From Nemertoderma westbladi (taxonomy: Eukaryota; Xenacoelomorpha; Nemertodermatida; Nemertodermatidae): 64,000 nucleotides of DNA. Positions 44,864 to 54,009 of the stretch are shown one piece after another. The notes under the pieces were generated by a model. That model had not been told where the DNA came from, searched no databases, and saw only the letters and a program-made list of their open reading frames with translations. A program made the translations under genes and the position numbers. Position 1 is the first letter of the stretch, and every line of letters starts with the position of its first letter. The stretch covers positions 434,001 through 498,000 of the forward strand of contig JAUCBJ010001846.1 in assembly GCA_032718475.1 (NCBI GenBank), read 5' to 3'.

Positions 44864-45838
44864 ATGGAAAATCGAATAAATACCAACCCCCCGCTGTCAG
44901 CCGTTTTTAAACAGCCTGTTCAAATTACAGGCAATTTTATCCAATTGGGTGAGCAAAGCAAACATACCAACCAACAACATACTAATCAAGCCTTTAGTGA
45001 AAAGTGGGTGAGGTATGAAAAAACGGATCAAAAAGAGACGTTATATGCCATGCAAAAAAAGTGGTATTTAGCCCTTTATGGGTTTGACAGTGAAAAAGCC
45101 TTGGCATCGTTTTTACAAACCAAGCCCTATATTTTTGATGCAGGCTGTGGCTTGGGTTATAAGGCCAAGTGGTTTGCGGATTTGTCCCCTGAATCCGTCG
45201 TGATTGGCATGGATTTTTCAGCATCTGTTTTGATAGCAGCCAACAATTATGAAAACACCCCCAATCTTTTTTTTATGCAAGGCGATATTGCCCGCACGCC
45301 ATTTTTAGATAATGTGATCGGTTATGTCAGTTGTGATCAGGTGATTATGCATACTGAAAAACCAGAACAAACCTTTAAGGAGTTAAGTAGAATTACCTGT
45401 GAAAATATCGGGGAATTTGCGTGTTATGTGTACGCCAAAAAGGCCTTGCCTCGGGAGCTGTTGGATGAGCATTTTAGAACCTATTGCAAAGACTTATCCC
45501 ATGATCAATTGTGGGATATGTCTGAAAAACTCACCCAATTAGGCAAAACCTTAAGTGAGTTAAATATTCACATTGATGTGCCAGAAATCCCTCAACTAGG
45601 CATTAAAGGGGGCAAGCAAGACCTTCAGCGGTTTATTTATTGGAACTTTATTAAGTGTTTTTGGAACCAAGATTTAGGGCTTGAAACCTCTGTTGCCACC
45701 AATTTTGATTGGTACGCGCCTTCAAATGCCAAGCGATTTAATGAGCAAGAATTCAAAAAGATGATTCGTGATAATCAATTAAACATTAAGCATTTTCACA
45801 CAGAACCAGCTTGTTTTTCAGGGCGGTTTGGCAAGTGA
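44864..45838 (+). CDS. Class I SAM-dependent methyltransferase 1
   Basis: This 324-residue protein has a Rossmann methyltransferase core. Motif I is F-D-A-G-C-G-L-G-Y-K near residue 90, an acidic V-I-G-M-D-F-S motif II follows, and motif IV is SCDQVIMHT. The N-terminal 80 residues are an extra helical part, and a long C-terminal extension holds W-rich segments (FIYWNFIKCFWNQDLG). It may methylate a sugar or a lipid-linked glycan; the target is unknown. An in-frame TTG four codons upstream is an alternative start. Confidence 0.8.
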   Translation: MENRINTNPPLSAVFKQPVQITGNFIQLGEQSKHTNQQHTNQAFSEKWVRYEKTDQKETLYAMQKKWYLALYGFDSEKALASFLQTKPYIFDAGCGLGYKAKWFADLSPESVVIGMDFSASVLIAANNYENTPNLFFMQGDIARTPFLDNVIGYVSCDQVIMHTEKPEQTFKELSRITCENIGEFACYVYAKKALPRELLDEHFRTYCKDLSHDQLWDMSEKLTQLGKTLSELNIHIDVPEIPQLGIKGGKQDLQRFIYWNFIKCFWNQDLGLETSVATNFDWYAPSNAKRFNEQEFKKMIRDNQLNIKHFHTEPACFSGRFGK

Positions 45839-45907
45839 AAATTTTACAAACATTTGTGATTGCTAATGAGTCAAAGCAGTTTTTATTTAGTCAAATGAGC
45901 TTTATTT

Positions 45908-46737
45908 ATGCACAAAGCTAAAGTATTGTTGGTAGGGGCTTGTGGGCTGTTTGGGCGTGCTTTTCGCTCCCTTTTTGCTCAATCTTACGATATTGTACAG
46001 GTAACCCGAGCCAACTACACAAAAACCCTTGAGAGGATGAAAGCAGATTCATCCATCTTTTTTGAATCAGTTATTTTAGCTGCCCAGTCAGGTGATTATA
46101 AGTTGCCGTTGATGTCAAGTGATTTATTTGATGTCAATATGAAAAAATTACATGAGCTGTTATCTGTGTTGGTCAATAAAACTGATCAGATTATTTATTT
46201 TTCATCTGGCAGCGTTTATAAGCAACATCAAAAACCAATCAATGAAAATACACCCCTAGATGTCGATTCTCAAAATCCCTATGGGGTGTCTAAAATTTGT
46301 GCTGAATTACTCTTAAATACATATCGGTCTGTTTTTAAGTTTGTGCATTGTGTGCGACCATTTTTTATGTACGGACCCAACCAAAATAAGCGCATGTTGT
46401 TTCAACAATTGATACAAAAAATTAAAACCAGTGCCCCCATTGAGATAGGCCAAGGGGGGGGCTTAATTTTAACCCAATTTTTGTAAGCGATGCCGCTCGC
46501 ATTGTGCATCAATTAATGACAAAAAAGACGATTGAGCTTACCCACATCAATATGGGGGGCGTTGAGGTGATTTTTTTAGAAGACCTTGTGTTACAAATGG
46601 CCAAGCGTTTGGGAAAAAAGCCCATCATCAAACACACGGGCAAGCCACTGGCGTATTGTGTATCAGCATCGCGCTACTTGCTCATTGAAAAATACAAAAC
46701 AGTTGAGAAAGCGTTACGTTTAATGCTGTCTCCTTAA
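45908..46737 (+). pseudogene. NAD-dependent sugar epimerase/dehydratase split at a G8 tract (frameshifted or phase-variable)
   Basis: The first frame (45908-46486) has a GACGLFG nucleotide-binding loop, a serine in YFSSGSVY and the Y-x-x-x-K catalytic pair in N-P-Y-G-V-S-K. This identifies a short-chain epimerase/dehydratase. It stops soon after a run of eight G at 46454-46461. In the frame one base away, the sequence continues as N-P-I-F-V-S-D-A-A-R-I-V, a conserved family motif, and runs to 46737. One additional G would restore a single 276-codon gene. The break matches the acyltransferase at 29.3 kb in kind and direction, so phase variation, slippage or a sequencing error are all possible. 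Confidence 0.88.
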
Positions 46738-46809
46738 GAGGATGTTATGATGATGGTTTGGTTGCGAGGGCAATATTTTAAAAATACTGCTTGATAGGGA
46801 TTAAAATAA

Positions 46810-47565
46810 ATGTTTAGCGAAAATAATTTCCCCATTTCACTGACCTTTGATGTTGATTGGGCGCCTGATTGTGCCATTGAATGTTGTGTGGATATTTTAA
46901 AAACACATCAAATACCGGCTACTTTTTTTATTACCCACCAATCCCCTATTTTAAGTGATTTATTAGATGATCCAATGTTTGAGGTGGGAATACATCCTAA
47001 TTTTCTAGCCAATAGTTCTCATGGCAGCACTTGGCAATCGGTGATGGAATTTTGCATGAATTTAGTGCCGAACGCAACGTGTATGCGAACCCATGGGCTT
47101 TTTCAAAGTAGCGGCCTTTTATTCTTTATAATGAAAGAATTTAGTCAAATTCAGTATGATTTTTCCTTGTTTTTACCGCATAATCCACATTGCAAACCCT
47201 TTGTTTTTCCACAGGGCGATCATCAGATTATTCGAACCCCTCATCAATGGGAAGATGACTTATATTTTTTTGAAAAATCTGATGCTAAAGATATTGTGTT
47301 TAGCCAAGCCAATTATCAAATGTTTGATTTTCACCCCATTTATGTGTATTTAAATTCACATCATGCAAAGGCGTATAATCAGTTGAAAGAAACATTGAAT
47401 CGACCCTTATTTGAATTAACAAAATCAGAACTTTTGGGTTTTAAAAATGAATCTAATCAATCAGGTTCAAGGCAGTGGCTTGAGTATGTTATATTTTCAA
47501 CTTCAAAAGATCGTTTTGTTCATGCTTCAGTGATTAATGGATTAATGCAGGGTAATGTATGCTAA
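46810..47565 (+). CDS. Polysaccharide deacetylase-like protein
   Basis: This 251-residue protein resembles the NodB-type deacetylase group found in O-antigen clusters. The opening S-L-T-F-D-V-D-W-A-P-D segment stands for the metal-binding TFDD motif. A later V-G-I-H-P-N-F is a histidine site in place of the usual H-S-x-x-H. The C-terminal IFDFHP-like segment (MFDFHPIYVY) is also conserved in this subgroup. It could remove an N-acetyl group so that a formyltransferase can replace it. The active site is not the standard one, so activity is uncertain. It overlaps the next gene by 7 bases. Confidence 0.75.
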   Translation: MFSENNFPISLTFDVDWAPDCAIECCVDILKTHQIPATFFITHQSPILSDLLDDPMFEVGIHPNFLANSSHGSTWQSVMEFCMNLVPNATCMRTHGLFQSSGLLFFIMKEFSQIQYDFSLFLPHNPHCKPFVFPQGDHQIIRTPHQWEDDLYFFEKSDAKDIVFSQANYQMFDFHPIYVYLNSHHAKAYNQLKETLNRPLFELTKSELLGFKNESNQSGSRQWLEYVIFSTSKDRFVHASVINGLMQGNVC

Positions 47566-48491
47566 GAGTCGGTATTATTGGGCGAACTCGACCATTGTTA
47601 GAGGCAGCCTCTTTATTAGTTGAAAATGGATTTTCAGTTCCGTTTATTCACACTTGCAAAGCAGAGCCGTTTTATCGCTGTGATGAAAAAGAATTTGAAG
47701 CATTGGCAAGCAGCATTAAGGCAGATTTTTACTGCCATACAAGTATTAATTCTCCAGAATATGTAAAAACAATGAAAGCGTATCAGTGTGATGTCGCTAT
47801 TAGTACTAATTGGCTAACTATTTTGCAATCGCCTATCTTAAGTGCTTTTAAGCATGGTGTATATAATGCGCATGCGGGTGATTTACCTAGATACAGAGGC
47901 AATGCGTGTCCAAATTGGGCAATTTTAAATGGTGAAGATTTCATTGGCTTATCTATTCATCAAATGCAGGCAGGTGTTCTTGACAGCGGGGACATCGCCT
48001 TAAAAGTATTTTTTAAACTACGCCCTGATACCTACATTGGGGATATATATCAATGGATATCTCAACAAATACCTAGGCTGTTTTTAAAGCTTGTGAAGCA
48101 AATTCACAGCCAAACTATTCAACACACCCCCCAAAGCAAAGACGAGGCTGATATTTTGCGCTGTTACCCTAGAAAGCCAGAGGATTCAAAAATTATTTGG
48201 AAATCAGATGCTCAAAATGTCTTAAGGCTTATTCGTGCTTCTGCTGATCCATTTCCAGGTGCTTTTTGTAGCTTAAGGGGTCATGGGGTCGTTAGAATAT
48301 GGAAAGCAAAGCTGGTCAAACATGAAGGCGATTTTTTTGCCATCGCTGGTCAAGTGCTGTACAAAATTCATGGGGATCCAGTTGTTGCTTGTGGAAAAGG
48401 AGCACTACAAGTAACACAGGCTAGTTTAGATGAAGGGGGTTATGACGCTAAACCAATCATTTTAAAATCATTGCGCAATCGATTAGAATAG
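47559..48491 (+). CDS. Formyltransferase-family enzyme (sugar N-formyltransferase candidate 2)
   Basis: This 310-residue protein keeps the full formyltransferase triad: asparagine and histidine in Y-N-A-H-A-G-D-L-P-R-Y-R-G and aspartate in V-L-D-S-G-D-I-A. The C-terminal part (RASADPFPGAFC and RIWKAKLV) resembles the OB-like domain of methionyl-tRNA formyltransferase. The context is clearly glycan synthesis, so an amino sugar is the likely substrate. It starts in the last codons of the deacetylase-like gene, suggesting that deacetylation and formylation act as a pair. Confidence 0.85.
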   Translation: MLRVGIIGRTRPLLEAASLLVENGFSVPFIHTCKAEPFYRCDEKEFEALASSIKADFYCHTSINSPEYVKTMKAYQCDVAISTNWLTILQSPILSAFKHGVYNAHAGDLPRYRGNACPNWAILNGEDFIGLSIHQMQAGVLDSGDIALKVFFKLRPDTYIGDIYQWISQQIPRLFLKLVKQIHSQTIQHTPQSKDEADILRCYPRKPEDSKIIWKSDAQNVLRLIRASADPFPGAFCSLRGHGVVRIWKAKLVKHEGDFFAIAGQVLYKIHGDPVVACGKGALQVTQASLDEGGYDAKPIILKSLRNRLE

Positions 48492-48692
48492 ATGTTTTTG
48501 TCATACTGAATTTTGATGAACAGTTAATATTTTTTTAGTGTTGAATTTTTTGAGTCCCCTTAACCATTAGAATGGCTTATTAGTAGCGGGGGAATAAGCA
48601 ATGATTACTTCACCAAACGAATATGAGAAGTTAATGAAGGGATTTGATGGTTAATATATTGTTTTTATAATGCGATTTTTGATTATTTTGTT
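48492..48692. other. Intergenic gap inside the glycan locus
   Basis: About 200 AT-rich bases. A 17-codon ORF (48601-48654), preceded by a GGGGGA stretch, could be a small leader peptide, but nothing supports this beyond its start site. A promoter for the last three genes may lie here. Confidence 0.35.
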
Positions 48693-49463
48693 GTGATACA
48701 TTATCCAGATTTAAAAAATTCTATTTTGAAAAACGCCAGCGATTTTAGCGGCCATCAGTTAGAATTCTTAAAAAGAATTTTTGATAAAGGCCTTACCCCC
48801 TATGATGAAAGAATCATGCAGTATGGCATTAAAGACAAACAGGTTTTAGATGCTGGGTGCGGGTTTGGTCAGTGGTCGCTAAGTTTATCTAATTTTAATA
48901 CACGGGTAACCTCTATTGAGCTGGATGCAAGGCGGGTACAATTTGTTAAAAATGTTATCCAAGATTTAGAAATTGATCACATTGAAATTAAACAATCAGA
49001 TGTTACGTGCACTCACCTTTTAAATGAATCTTTTGATTTTATTTTTGCTTATTCTGTATTACCTTTCGTAGACTGGAAAAAAGCATTAAAAGAATTTTAT
49101 CGGTTACTCAAACCAAATGGTGAACTTTACATCAATGCGAATGGTCGAGGTTGGTACTTAAAATTAATGATTGAAAACTACCATCGTTCAACTACCTATA
49201 ACCCTAGGGAATATGGTATTAGCGCGTTGATTAATACGTTTAAATATCAAAATCATCTTGGTTATTCATCAGGCGCTCCTTTAGTGATTGAAAAGGAAGA
49301 ATGTAAAAAAACGCTAATAACCAACGGTTTTAAACCTATTGAAGTCGCTGATGAAGGTTGCCTAAGAATTGCTTTAGAAGAAGCAAAACTCTTTTTTGAA
49401 GGTCAATATTATCAAGAAACAGGCGTTTATGAAGTAATGGCTAGAAAATATTATGGCACTTAA
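48693..49463 (+). CDS. Class I SAM-dependent methyltransferase 2
   Basis: The 256-residue protein starts at a GTG. Motif I is V-L-D-A-G-C-G-F-G-Q-W-S near residue 52, motif II has the acidic S-I-E-L-D, and motif IV is F-D-F-I-F-A-Y-S-V-L-P-F. The fold is that of small-molecule and sugar methyltransferases. The ELYINANGRGWYLKLMIENY region after the core may help hold a lipid or sugar acceptor. It overlaps the next gene by 11 bases. Confidence 0.85.
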   Translation: MIHYPDLKNSILKNASDFSGHQLEFLKRIFDKGLTPYDERIMQYGIKDKQVLDAGCGFGQWSLSLSNFNTRVTSIELDARRVQFVKNVIQDLEIDHIEIKQSDVTCTHLLNESFDFIFAYSVLPFVDWKKALKEFYRLLKPNGELYINANGRGWYLKLMIENYHRSTTYNPREYGISALINTFKYQNHLGYSSGAPLVIEKEECKKTLITNGFKPIEVADEGCLRIALEEAKLFFEGQYYQETGVYEVMARKYYGT

Positions 49464-50640
49464 TTTAATCAAAAAAATAGCCCTTTTGGGGAATATGAAT
49501 AATAATTTTTTTGCCTTCCAGCGGCATTTAAAAGATTATGGTTTAGATGCAGATTTACTGCTATACAATAACGAAAATGAACACTTTCACCCTATCTGTG
49601 ACAGTTTTTCAACTCAACAGGCCTACACCATCAAGCGTTTGGATTGGGGATCGATTCGATCTTTTTTCCTTACCTCTAAAAGAAAAATCAAAAAAGACTT
49701 AGCTGCCTATGATTTTATTATTGGTTGCGGGACAGCCCCTGCATTTTTAGAAAAAATTGGGCGCAAACTAGATATATTTATACCTTATGGTGGGGATATA
49801 TGTGAGTATACATTTTATAAAAAGCCAACAGGTGTTTATAACATTTTATTTAATAGGCTTGTGTTTTTTCAACGAAAAGGAATTATACAGGCAAAATTGG
49901 CGTTTGATTTTTCAATGGGCACTGATATTTTCAATGACAGTTTTTTAAAATTAGGAAAAAAGTGTTTGTCAGGATATTTTCCATTCATTTATTATAACAA
50001 ATACCAAACAATTGAATCTAAAAGTGTTCCTGAAGAGCTGTATGAACAAATAGAATGCTTAAAACAGCAATATTCAAAAATAATTCTTTCTCATTCACGT
50101 CATATTTGGACAACATATGTCAGTAAATATTCCTTCAAGGGTAATGATATTTTAATTGAAGGGTTTGCAAATTATTTGAAAAACACACACGAAAACCCAC
50201 TACTAATTTTTACAAAATACGGCGTGGATGTTAAACATAGTATTGAGTTAATTAAAAAATTAGGGATTGAGAAAAACGTATTATGGCTAGAGATAATGCC
50301 CAGAAAACACATTATGTATATTATTCAACATTGTGATGTAGTAGCAGATCAATTTGCTGTAGGTTGGCTTGGTGGGACTAGTTGTGAAGCATTGACAATG
50401 TACAAACCCTTGCTTTGTTTTCTTAAAAAAAAAGATGAACAGGTTTATCCCCCCATTTTAAACGCCAAAACAGCAGCGGATATCACAAAACAATTACTGC
50501 ACATTGAAGACCCACAAGTTTATCAACAAATGACAAGTAAAATTAAAGATTGGTTTGAGAAAAACATGGGTGATGTGTTGGTTAAGAAATGGATTAAACT
50601 TATTGAAAAGGTGAAAAGTGATTCAATAGCATCTACCTGA
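49453..50640 (+). CDS. GT-B type glycosyltransferase (GT4-like)
   Basis: This 395-residue protein is likely a retaining glycosyltransferase. The N-terminal half has an Asn-rich loop (LLGNMNNNFFAFQRHL), where the acceptor side lies in such enzymes. The C-terminal half has the donor-binding features V-L-W-L-E-I-M-P-R and A-V-G-W-L-G-G-T-S-C-E-A-L-T-M-Y-K-P-L, with the conserved glutamate of the GT4/GT-B motif. It is the only clear glycosyltransferase in this locus. The sugar and linkage are unknown. Confidence 0.8.
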   Translation: MALNLIKKIALLGNMNNNFFAFQRHLKDYGLDADLLLYNNENEHFHPICDSFSTQQAYTIKRLDWGSIRSFFLTSKRKIKKDLAAYDFIIGCGTAPAFLEKIGRKLDIFIPYGGDICEYTFYKKPTGVYNILFNRLVFFQRKGIIQAKLAFDFSMGTDIFNDSFLKLGKKCLSGYFPFIYYNKYQTIESKSVPEELYEQIECLKQQYSKIILSHSRHIWTTYVSKYSFKGNDILIEGFANYLKNTHENPLLIFTKYGVDVKHSIELIKKLGIEKNVLWLEIMPRKHIMYIIQHCDVVADQFAVGWLGGTSCEALTMYKPLLCFLKKKDEQVYPPILNAKTAADITKQLLHIEDPQVYQQMTSKIKDWFEKNMGDVLVKKWIKLIEKVKSDSIAST

Positions 50641-50725
50641 TTTAGCATCATTTTTAAAACTAAACTAAACATTGCCTAACAAACTGTTAAAATTAGTTGG
50701 TTTCTAAAATTAACAAGTCACACAA

Positions 50726-52447
50726 TTGAAAAAAAAACTCAACCTGCTATTTGGCAAGCGCGATAAAAAGTTTGCCTATTTACTCATTATTTTGGCAACC
50801 CTTGTCGCTTTTGCAGAAACACTGAGCATCACCGCTGTTATGCCCTTTGTGGCCATGGTGTCAGATACCGCCATTATTGATCAAAATACTTATCTAAACG
50901 CTGTTTACAACGACTTAGGGTTTAAAGATAAGGTCAATTTTATTGTTGTTAGCGGTGTGTTGCTAGTGGTGTTTTTTTTATTCAAAGGGTTAATGAATGT
51001 TAGCTTCTTTCACTTACTGGCACGATTTGCCAAAGGTCGGGCACACAAACTAGCGTGTCGTTTATTTGCCCATTACCTTCACATGCCGTATCGAACCTTT
51101 GTCGAACAAAACAGTAGCCAAATGGCCAAAAACATCACCCATGAAACTGAATACCTCGGTTTTATATTCTCAACGGGTCTTTTAATGTTTAGTGAAATTT
51201 TAGTCATGTTAGGTATTGGTGTGCTGATGGTTTGGGTAGATTGGCAACTCACACTCATGATTGCAACTTTTATCACCTTAACGGGGGGATTGCTGCTGCC
51301 GAAGGTTTCAAAAAAAATTAAACAACAAGGGGAGTTGAAAGAACAATTTCAACGCACTTTTTGTGAAATTATTAACAGCACCCTAGCCAACTTTAAAACC
51401 ATTAAATTACACCTTAATCAAAAAGATAACGCCCAGCGGTTTAACCAAGCCAGTGAAGGGTTTGCAAGCGCTTACATCGCCTATGAAACCTTCTCACATA
51501 TCCCACGGCTTTTTTTAGAAATAGCCGCCTTTGGTTTAATTGTGCTGATGAGCTTGTATTTTTTGTATGCTGTTGAAAATGATCTTGCCTCATTTGTGGG
51601 CACATTATCGCTTTTTGCCATGGGGCTTTATCGGCTAATGCCCTGTGCAAATCGAATAATAGCGGGCTATAACCAAATTCAGTATTATCACAAATCCGTT
51701 GATTTGGTTAGTGAATCGCTATTAGGCCCTGTAGAAAAACTCGGTCATCAGCCAATCGACTTTAAACAAACCCTTGCGTTAAAAAATGTTAGTTTTGCCT
51801 ACACCGCTGGTCACCCCATTTTAAAAAATATTACTCTCACCATTGCTAAAGGAGAAAAAATAGCCTTTATAGGTGAAAGTGGTGGGGGTAAGACCACGCT
51901 GGTTGATTTAATCATTGGTTTGCATCGAATAGATTCAGGTGAGTTTTTAATTGATGATCAACCCATTGATAATTCAACCCTAAAAGCATGGCGTCAAAAA
52001 ATTGGCTACATTGCCCAAGACGTTTACTTATTTGATGGGACAGTGGCTGAAAATGTGGCGCTCAATAAACACTACGAGCAGCAGCAGGTCAAAACTGTTC
52101 TTGCCCAAGCCAAGATGTTAGATTTTTTAGTGAATCATCAAAACGGCCTACAAACTTTTGTGGGTGAGGGCGGGGTCAAATTAAGTGGCGGTCAAAAACA
52201 GCGCATTGCCATTGCCCGCGCCCTTTATAATAACCCTGAGGTGTTGGTGTTAGATGAGGCAACCTCAGCCCTTGATCAAGCCATTGAAAACCAAATCATG
52301 CAGGCCATTTATGAGATAAGTGCAAATAAAACCCTGATCATCATTGCGCATAGGCTTAGTACGATTAGCCAATGTGATAAGGTGTTTCGGGTTAAAGATC
52401 GAACCGTTTATTTGGAAAAAGCGTCCGCCAGCAGTTATCAAACTTGA
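50726..52447 (+). CDS. ABC flippase for lipid-linked oligosaccharide (PglK/MsbA-like)
   Basis: This 573-residue half-transporter has an N-terminal membrane domain with about six segments and a C-terminal ATPase. Walker A is G-E-S-G-G-G-K-T-T near residue 383, the signature is LSGGQKQR, and Walker B is VLVLDEATSALD. The N-terminal region (FAETLSITAVMPFVAMVSD) resembles Campylobacter PglK, which flips lipid-linked oligosaccharides. The start is a TTG, as no ATG fits. It closes the glycan locus and suggests that the product is an oligosaccharide moved whole to the periplasm. Confidence 0.9.
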   Translation: MKKKLNLLFGKRDKKFAYLLIILATLVAFAETLSITAVMPFVAMVSDTAIIDQNTYLNAVYNDLGFKDKVNFIVVSGVLLVVFFLFKGLMNVSFFHLLARFAKGRAHKLACRLFAHYLHMPYRTFVEQNSSQMAKNITHETEYLGFIFSTGLLMFSEILVMLGIGVLMVWVDWQLTLMIATFITLTGGLLLPKVSKKIKQQGELKEQFQRTFCEIINSTLANFKTIKLHLNQKDNAQRFNQASEGFASAYIAYETFSHIPRLFLEIAAFGLIVLMSLYFLYAVENDLASFVGTLSLFAMGLYRLMPCANRIIAGYNQIQYYHKSVDLVSESLLGPVEKLGHQPIDFKQTLALKNVSFAYTAGHPILKNITLTIAKGEKIAFIGESGGGKTTLVDLIIGLHRIDSGEFLIDDQPIDNSTLKAWRQKIGYIAQDVYLFDGTVAENVALNKHYEQQQVKTVLAQAKMLDFLVNHQNGLQTFVGEGGVKLSGGQKQRIAIARALYNNPEVLVLDEATSALDQAIENQIMQAIYEISANKTLIIIAHRLSTISQCDKVFRVKDRTVYLEKASASSYQT

Positions 52448-53119
52448 TGTCGTGTTGAATGAATCTTAGTCGTTAATATTTAATAATCAAATCACCCGAA
52501 GGGTATAAATGGTTGGCAGCTTTTCTAAAGACTGAAAAAGTTGGTTGTATTCGTAGACAACAAAACGCAGCACAGCCAGAAATGTAAACTATCAATAATA
52601 TACATAATAGGTACAATCCTCTAATCACGCCTGCGATTACCATCACGAATATATTGAACGCCCCCTTAATTTTTCTTAATAATTTTTGGTTGAATCACCA
52701 CTCCTCCCTAAAAAAATTATGCATATTCTCACGCAACCAACCAAGCAATACGTTGGAATAATACTAATTTTGATAAATAAATGTTTTAATTATTCAGAAA
52801 ACTTACCACAAACCTTTATATTTACTGGAAAATCGAAGGTTATAATTAGAACACTTATTTGCAAAAATTAGTATAATTACTTGGCCCATCGGCTCCGCGA
52901 ATAACAGGAATTTTGTGACCAGAGTCTAAAAATTCAAGAAAATTGAGTAAGTTTTCAATGCCTAGGGTGATGTAAAATCTCCCCATTGACAATAGTCCTT
53001 TCAAGGTGAACATACAGGTGTTTAACTCAATAGATGATTGAGAGCCCCATCATCCAGCCCATGTCGTTGCTGATAATAATGCGTTTTGTGCGCCTAACAA
53101 CAACATGATATCTCCATTT
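52448..53119. other. Long intergenic region with a probable decayed gene on the minus strand
   Basis: About 670 bases without an intact gene. On the minus strand, 53106 down to 52855 is an open frame of 83 codons from an ATG with one TGA at 53050-53052. It encodes a protein-like L-E-F-L-D-S-G-H-K-I-P-V-I-R-G-A-D-G-P segment and may be a decayed gene I do not recognise. The remaining sequence is AT-rich. A 61-codon plus-strand ORF at 52686 has no coding character. Confidence 0.45.
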
Positions 53120-53392
53120 TTATACTTTGGGATGAAAACCTTCGGGGGCTTGCCCAAGATCACCTTCTTTAAACAAAAAGCCCAGCAAATGCTGTTCAAT
53201 CAATTGAAGGTGTGCAGGGTCGGCTGTATTTAAGCCATTCTCGTTAATAATAGCAGCTAAATGTTTAAGCCACATGACCCACGCTTCTTGCGAAATATTT
53301 TCATAAATTCGCTTGCCTAAATCCCCTGGGTAAGGAAGAGCACTTAAGCCTTCAGCTTTTTTGTTTAAAAATTGACAATGTATTTTGTTCAT
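53120..53392 (-). CDS. yggX: Probable Fe(2+)-trafficking / oxidative damage protection protein
   Basis: YggX is a small cytoplasmic protein that protects Fe-S proteins and limits iron-driven oxidative damage. The 90-residue sequence has the M-N-K-I-H-C-Q-F start with the redox-active cysteine near residue 6, then GLSALPYPGDLGKRI and the S-Q-E-A-W-V-M-W-L-K-H motif. The ATG overlaps the leuD stop as ATGA. Being translated with isopropylmalate isomerase, an oxygen-sensitive [4Fe-4S] enzyme, makes sense for its role. Confidence 0.92.
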   Translation of the reverse strand: MNKIHCQFLNKKAEGLSALPYPGDLGKRIYENISQEAWVMWLKHLAAIINENGLNTADPAHLQLIEQHLLGFLFKEGDLGQAPEGFHPKV

Positions 53393-54009
53393 TCAAATAA
53401 CCATGGGGTTTGTTTTTTTTGGCGTGCTTCATAAGCCTTAATTTGGTGTTTTTTTTGAAAAGTGAGGTCAATGTCGTCCCAGCCGTGAAGTAGTTTTTGC
53501 TGATGTAGATCGTCAATTTTAAATTCAATCACCTCAGTGCTGGGTAAGGTAATTATTTTTTTTGATAAATCAATGCGCAGTGTCAGCGGTTTTTGGGTAG
53601 CACTCAATTCAAACAGGTTTTGAATAGTGGATGAAGGTAACACAATGGGCAAAATACCGTTGTTAATGGCATTGTTAAAAAATATATCGGCAAAGCTTGT
53701 GGCAATGATGGTGCGAATACCATATTGTTCAATTGCCCAAGCAGCGTGTTCTCTGCTTGAGCCGCAACCAAAGTTTTTGCGACTAAGTAAAATTTGTGCG
53801 CCTTGGTAAATGGGTTGGTTTAAAACAAAATCAGGGTTGGGAACTCGTTTTCCTAGTTTTTCAACATAACGCCATTGCTCAAATAAATGCTCACCAAAGC
53901 CTGTTTTTTCAATTGATGTTAGATATTGCTTGGGGATGATAGCATCGGTGTCAATGTTAGCCTGATCCATCGGTACAACCACTGCTGTTAATAGGGTAAA
54001 TGGATTCAT
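53389..54009 (-). CDS. leuD: 3-isopropylmalate dehydratase small subunit
   Basis: LeuD is the small subunit of isopropylmalate isomerase in leucine synthesis. The 206-residue protein has the [16 protein letters not shown] segment, the [12 protein letters not shown] motif and the [19 protein letters not shown] region of the swivel domain. It overlaps leuC by 4 bases upstream and yggX by 4 downstream. Confidence 0.96.
   Translation of the reverse strand: MNPFTLLTAVVVPMDQANIDTDAIIPKQYLTSIEKTGFGEHLFEQWRYVEKLGKRVPNPDFVLNQPIYQGAQILLSRKNFGCGSSREHAAWAIEQYGIRTIIATSFADIFFNNAINNGILPIVLPSSTIQNLFELSATQKPLTLRIDLSKKIITLPSTEVIEFKIDDLHQQKLLHGWDDIDLTFQKKHQIKAYEARQKKQTPWLFE

Noticed and set aside
52686-52871. 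61-codon plus-strand ORF in the gap after the flippase gene
   Set aside because: It is AT-driven, has no ribosome site and its translation does not look like a folded protein.
53050-53052. TGA as a selenocysteine codon
   Set aside because: There is no sign of a SECIS-like hairpin directly after it, the residue context is unlike known selenoproteins, and the frame has no recognised homologue.
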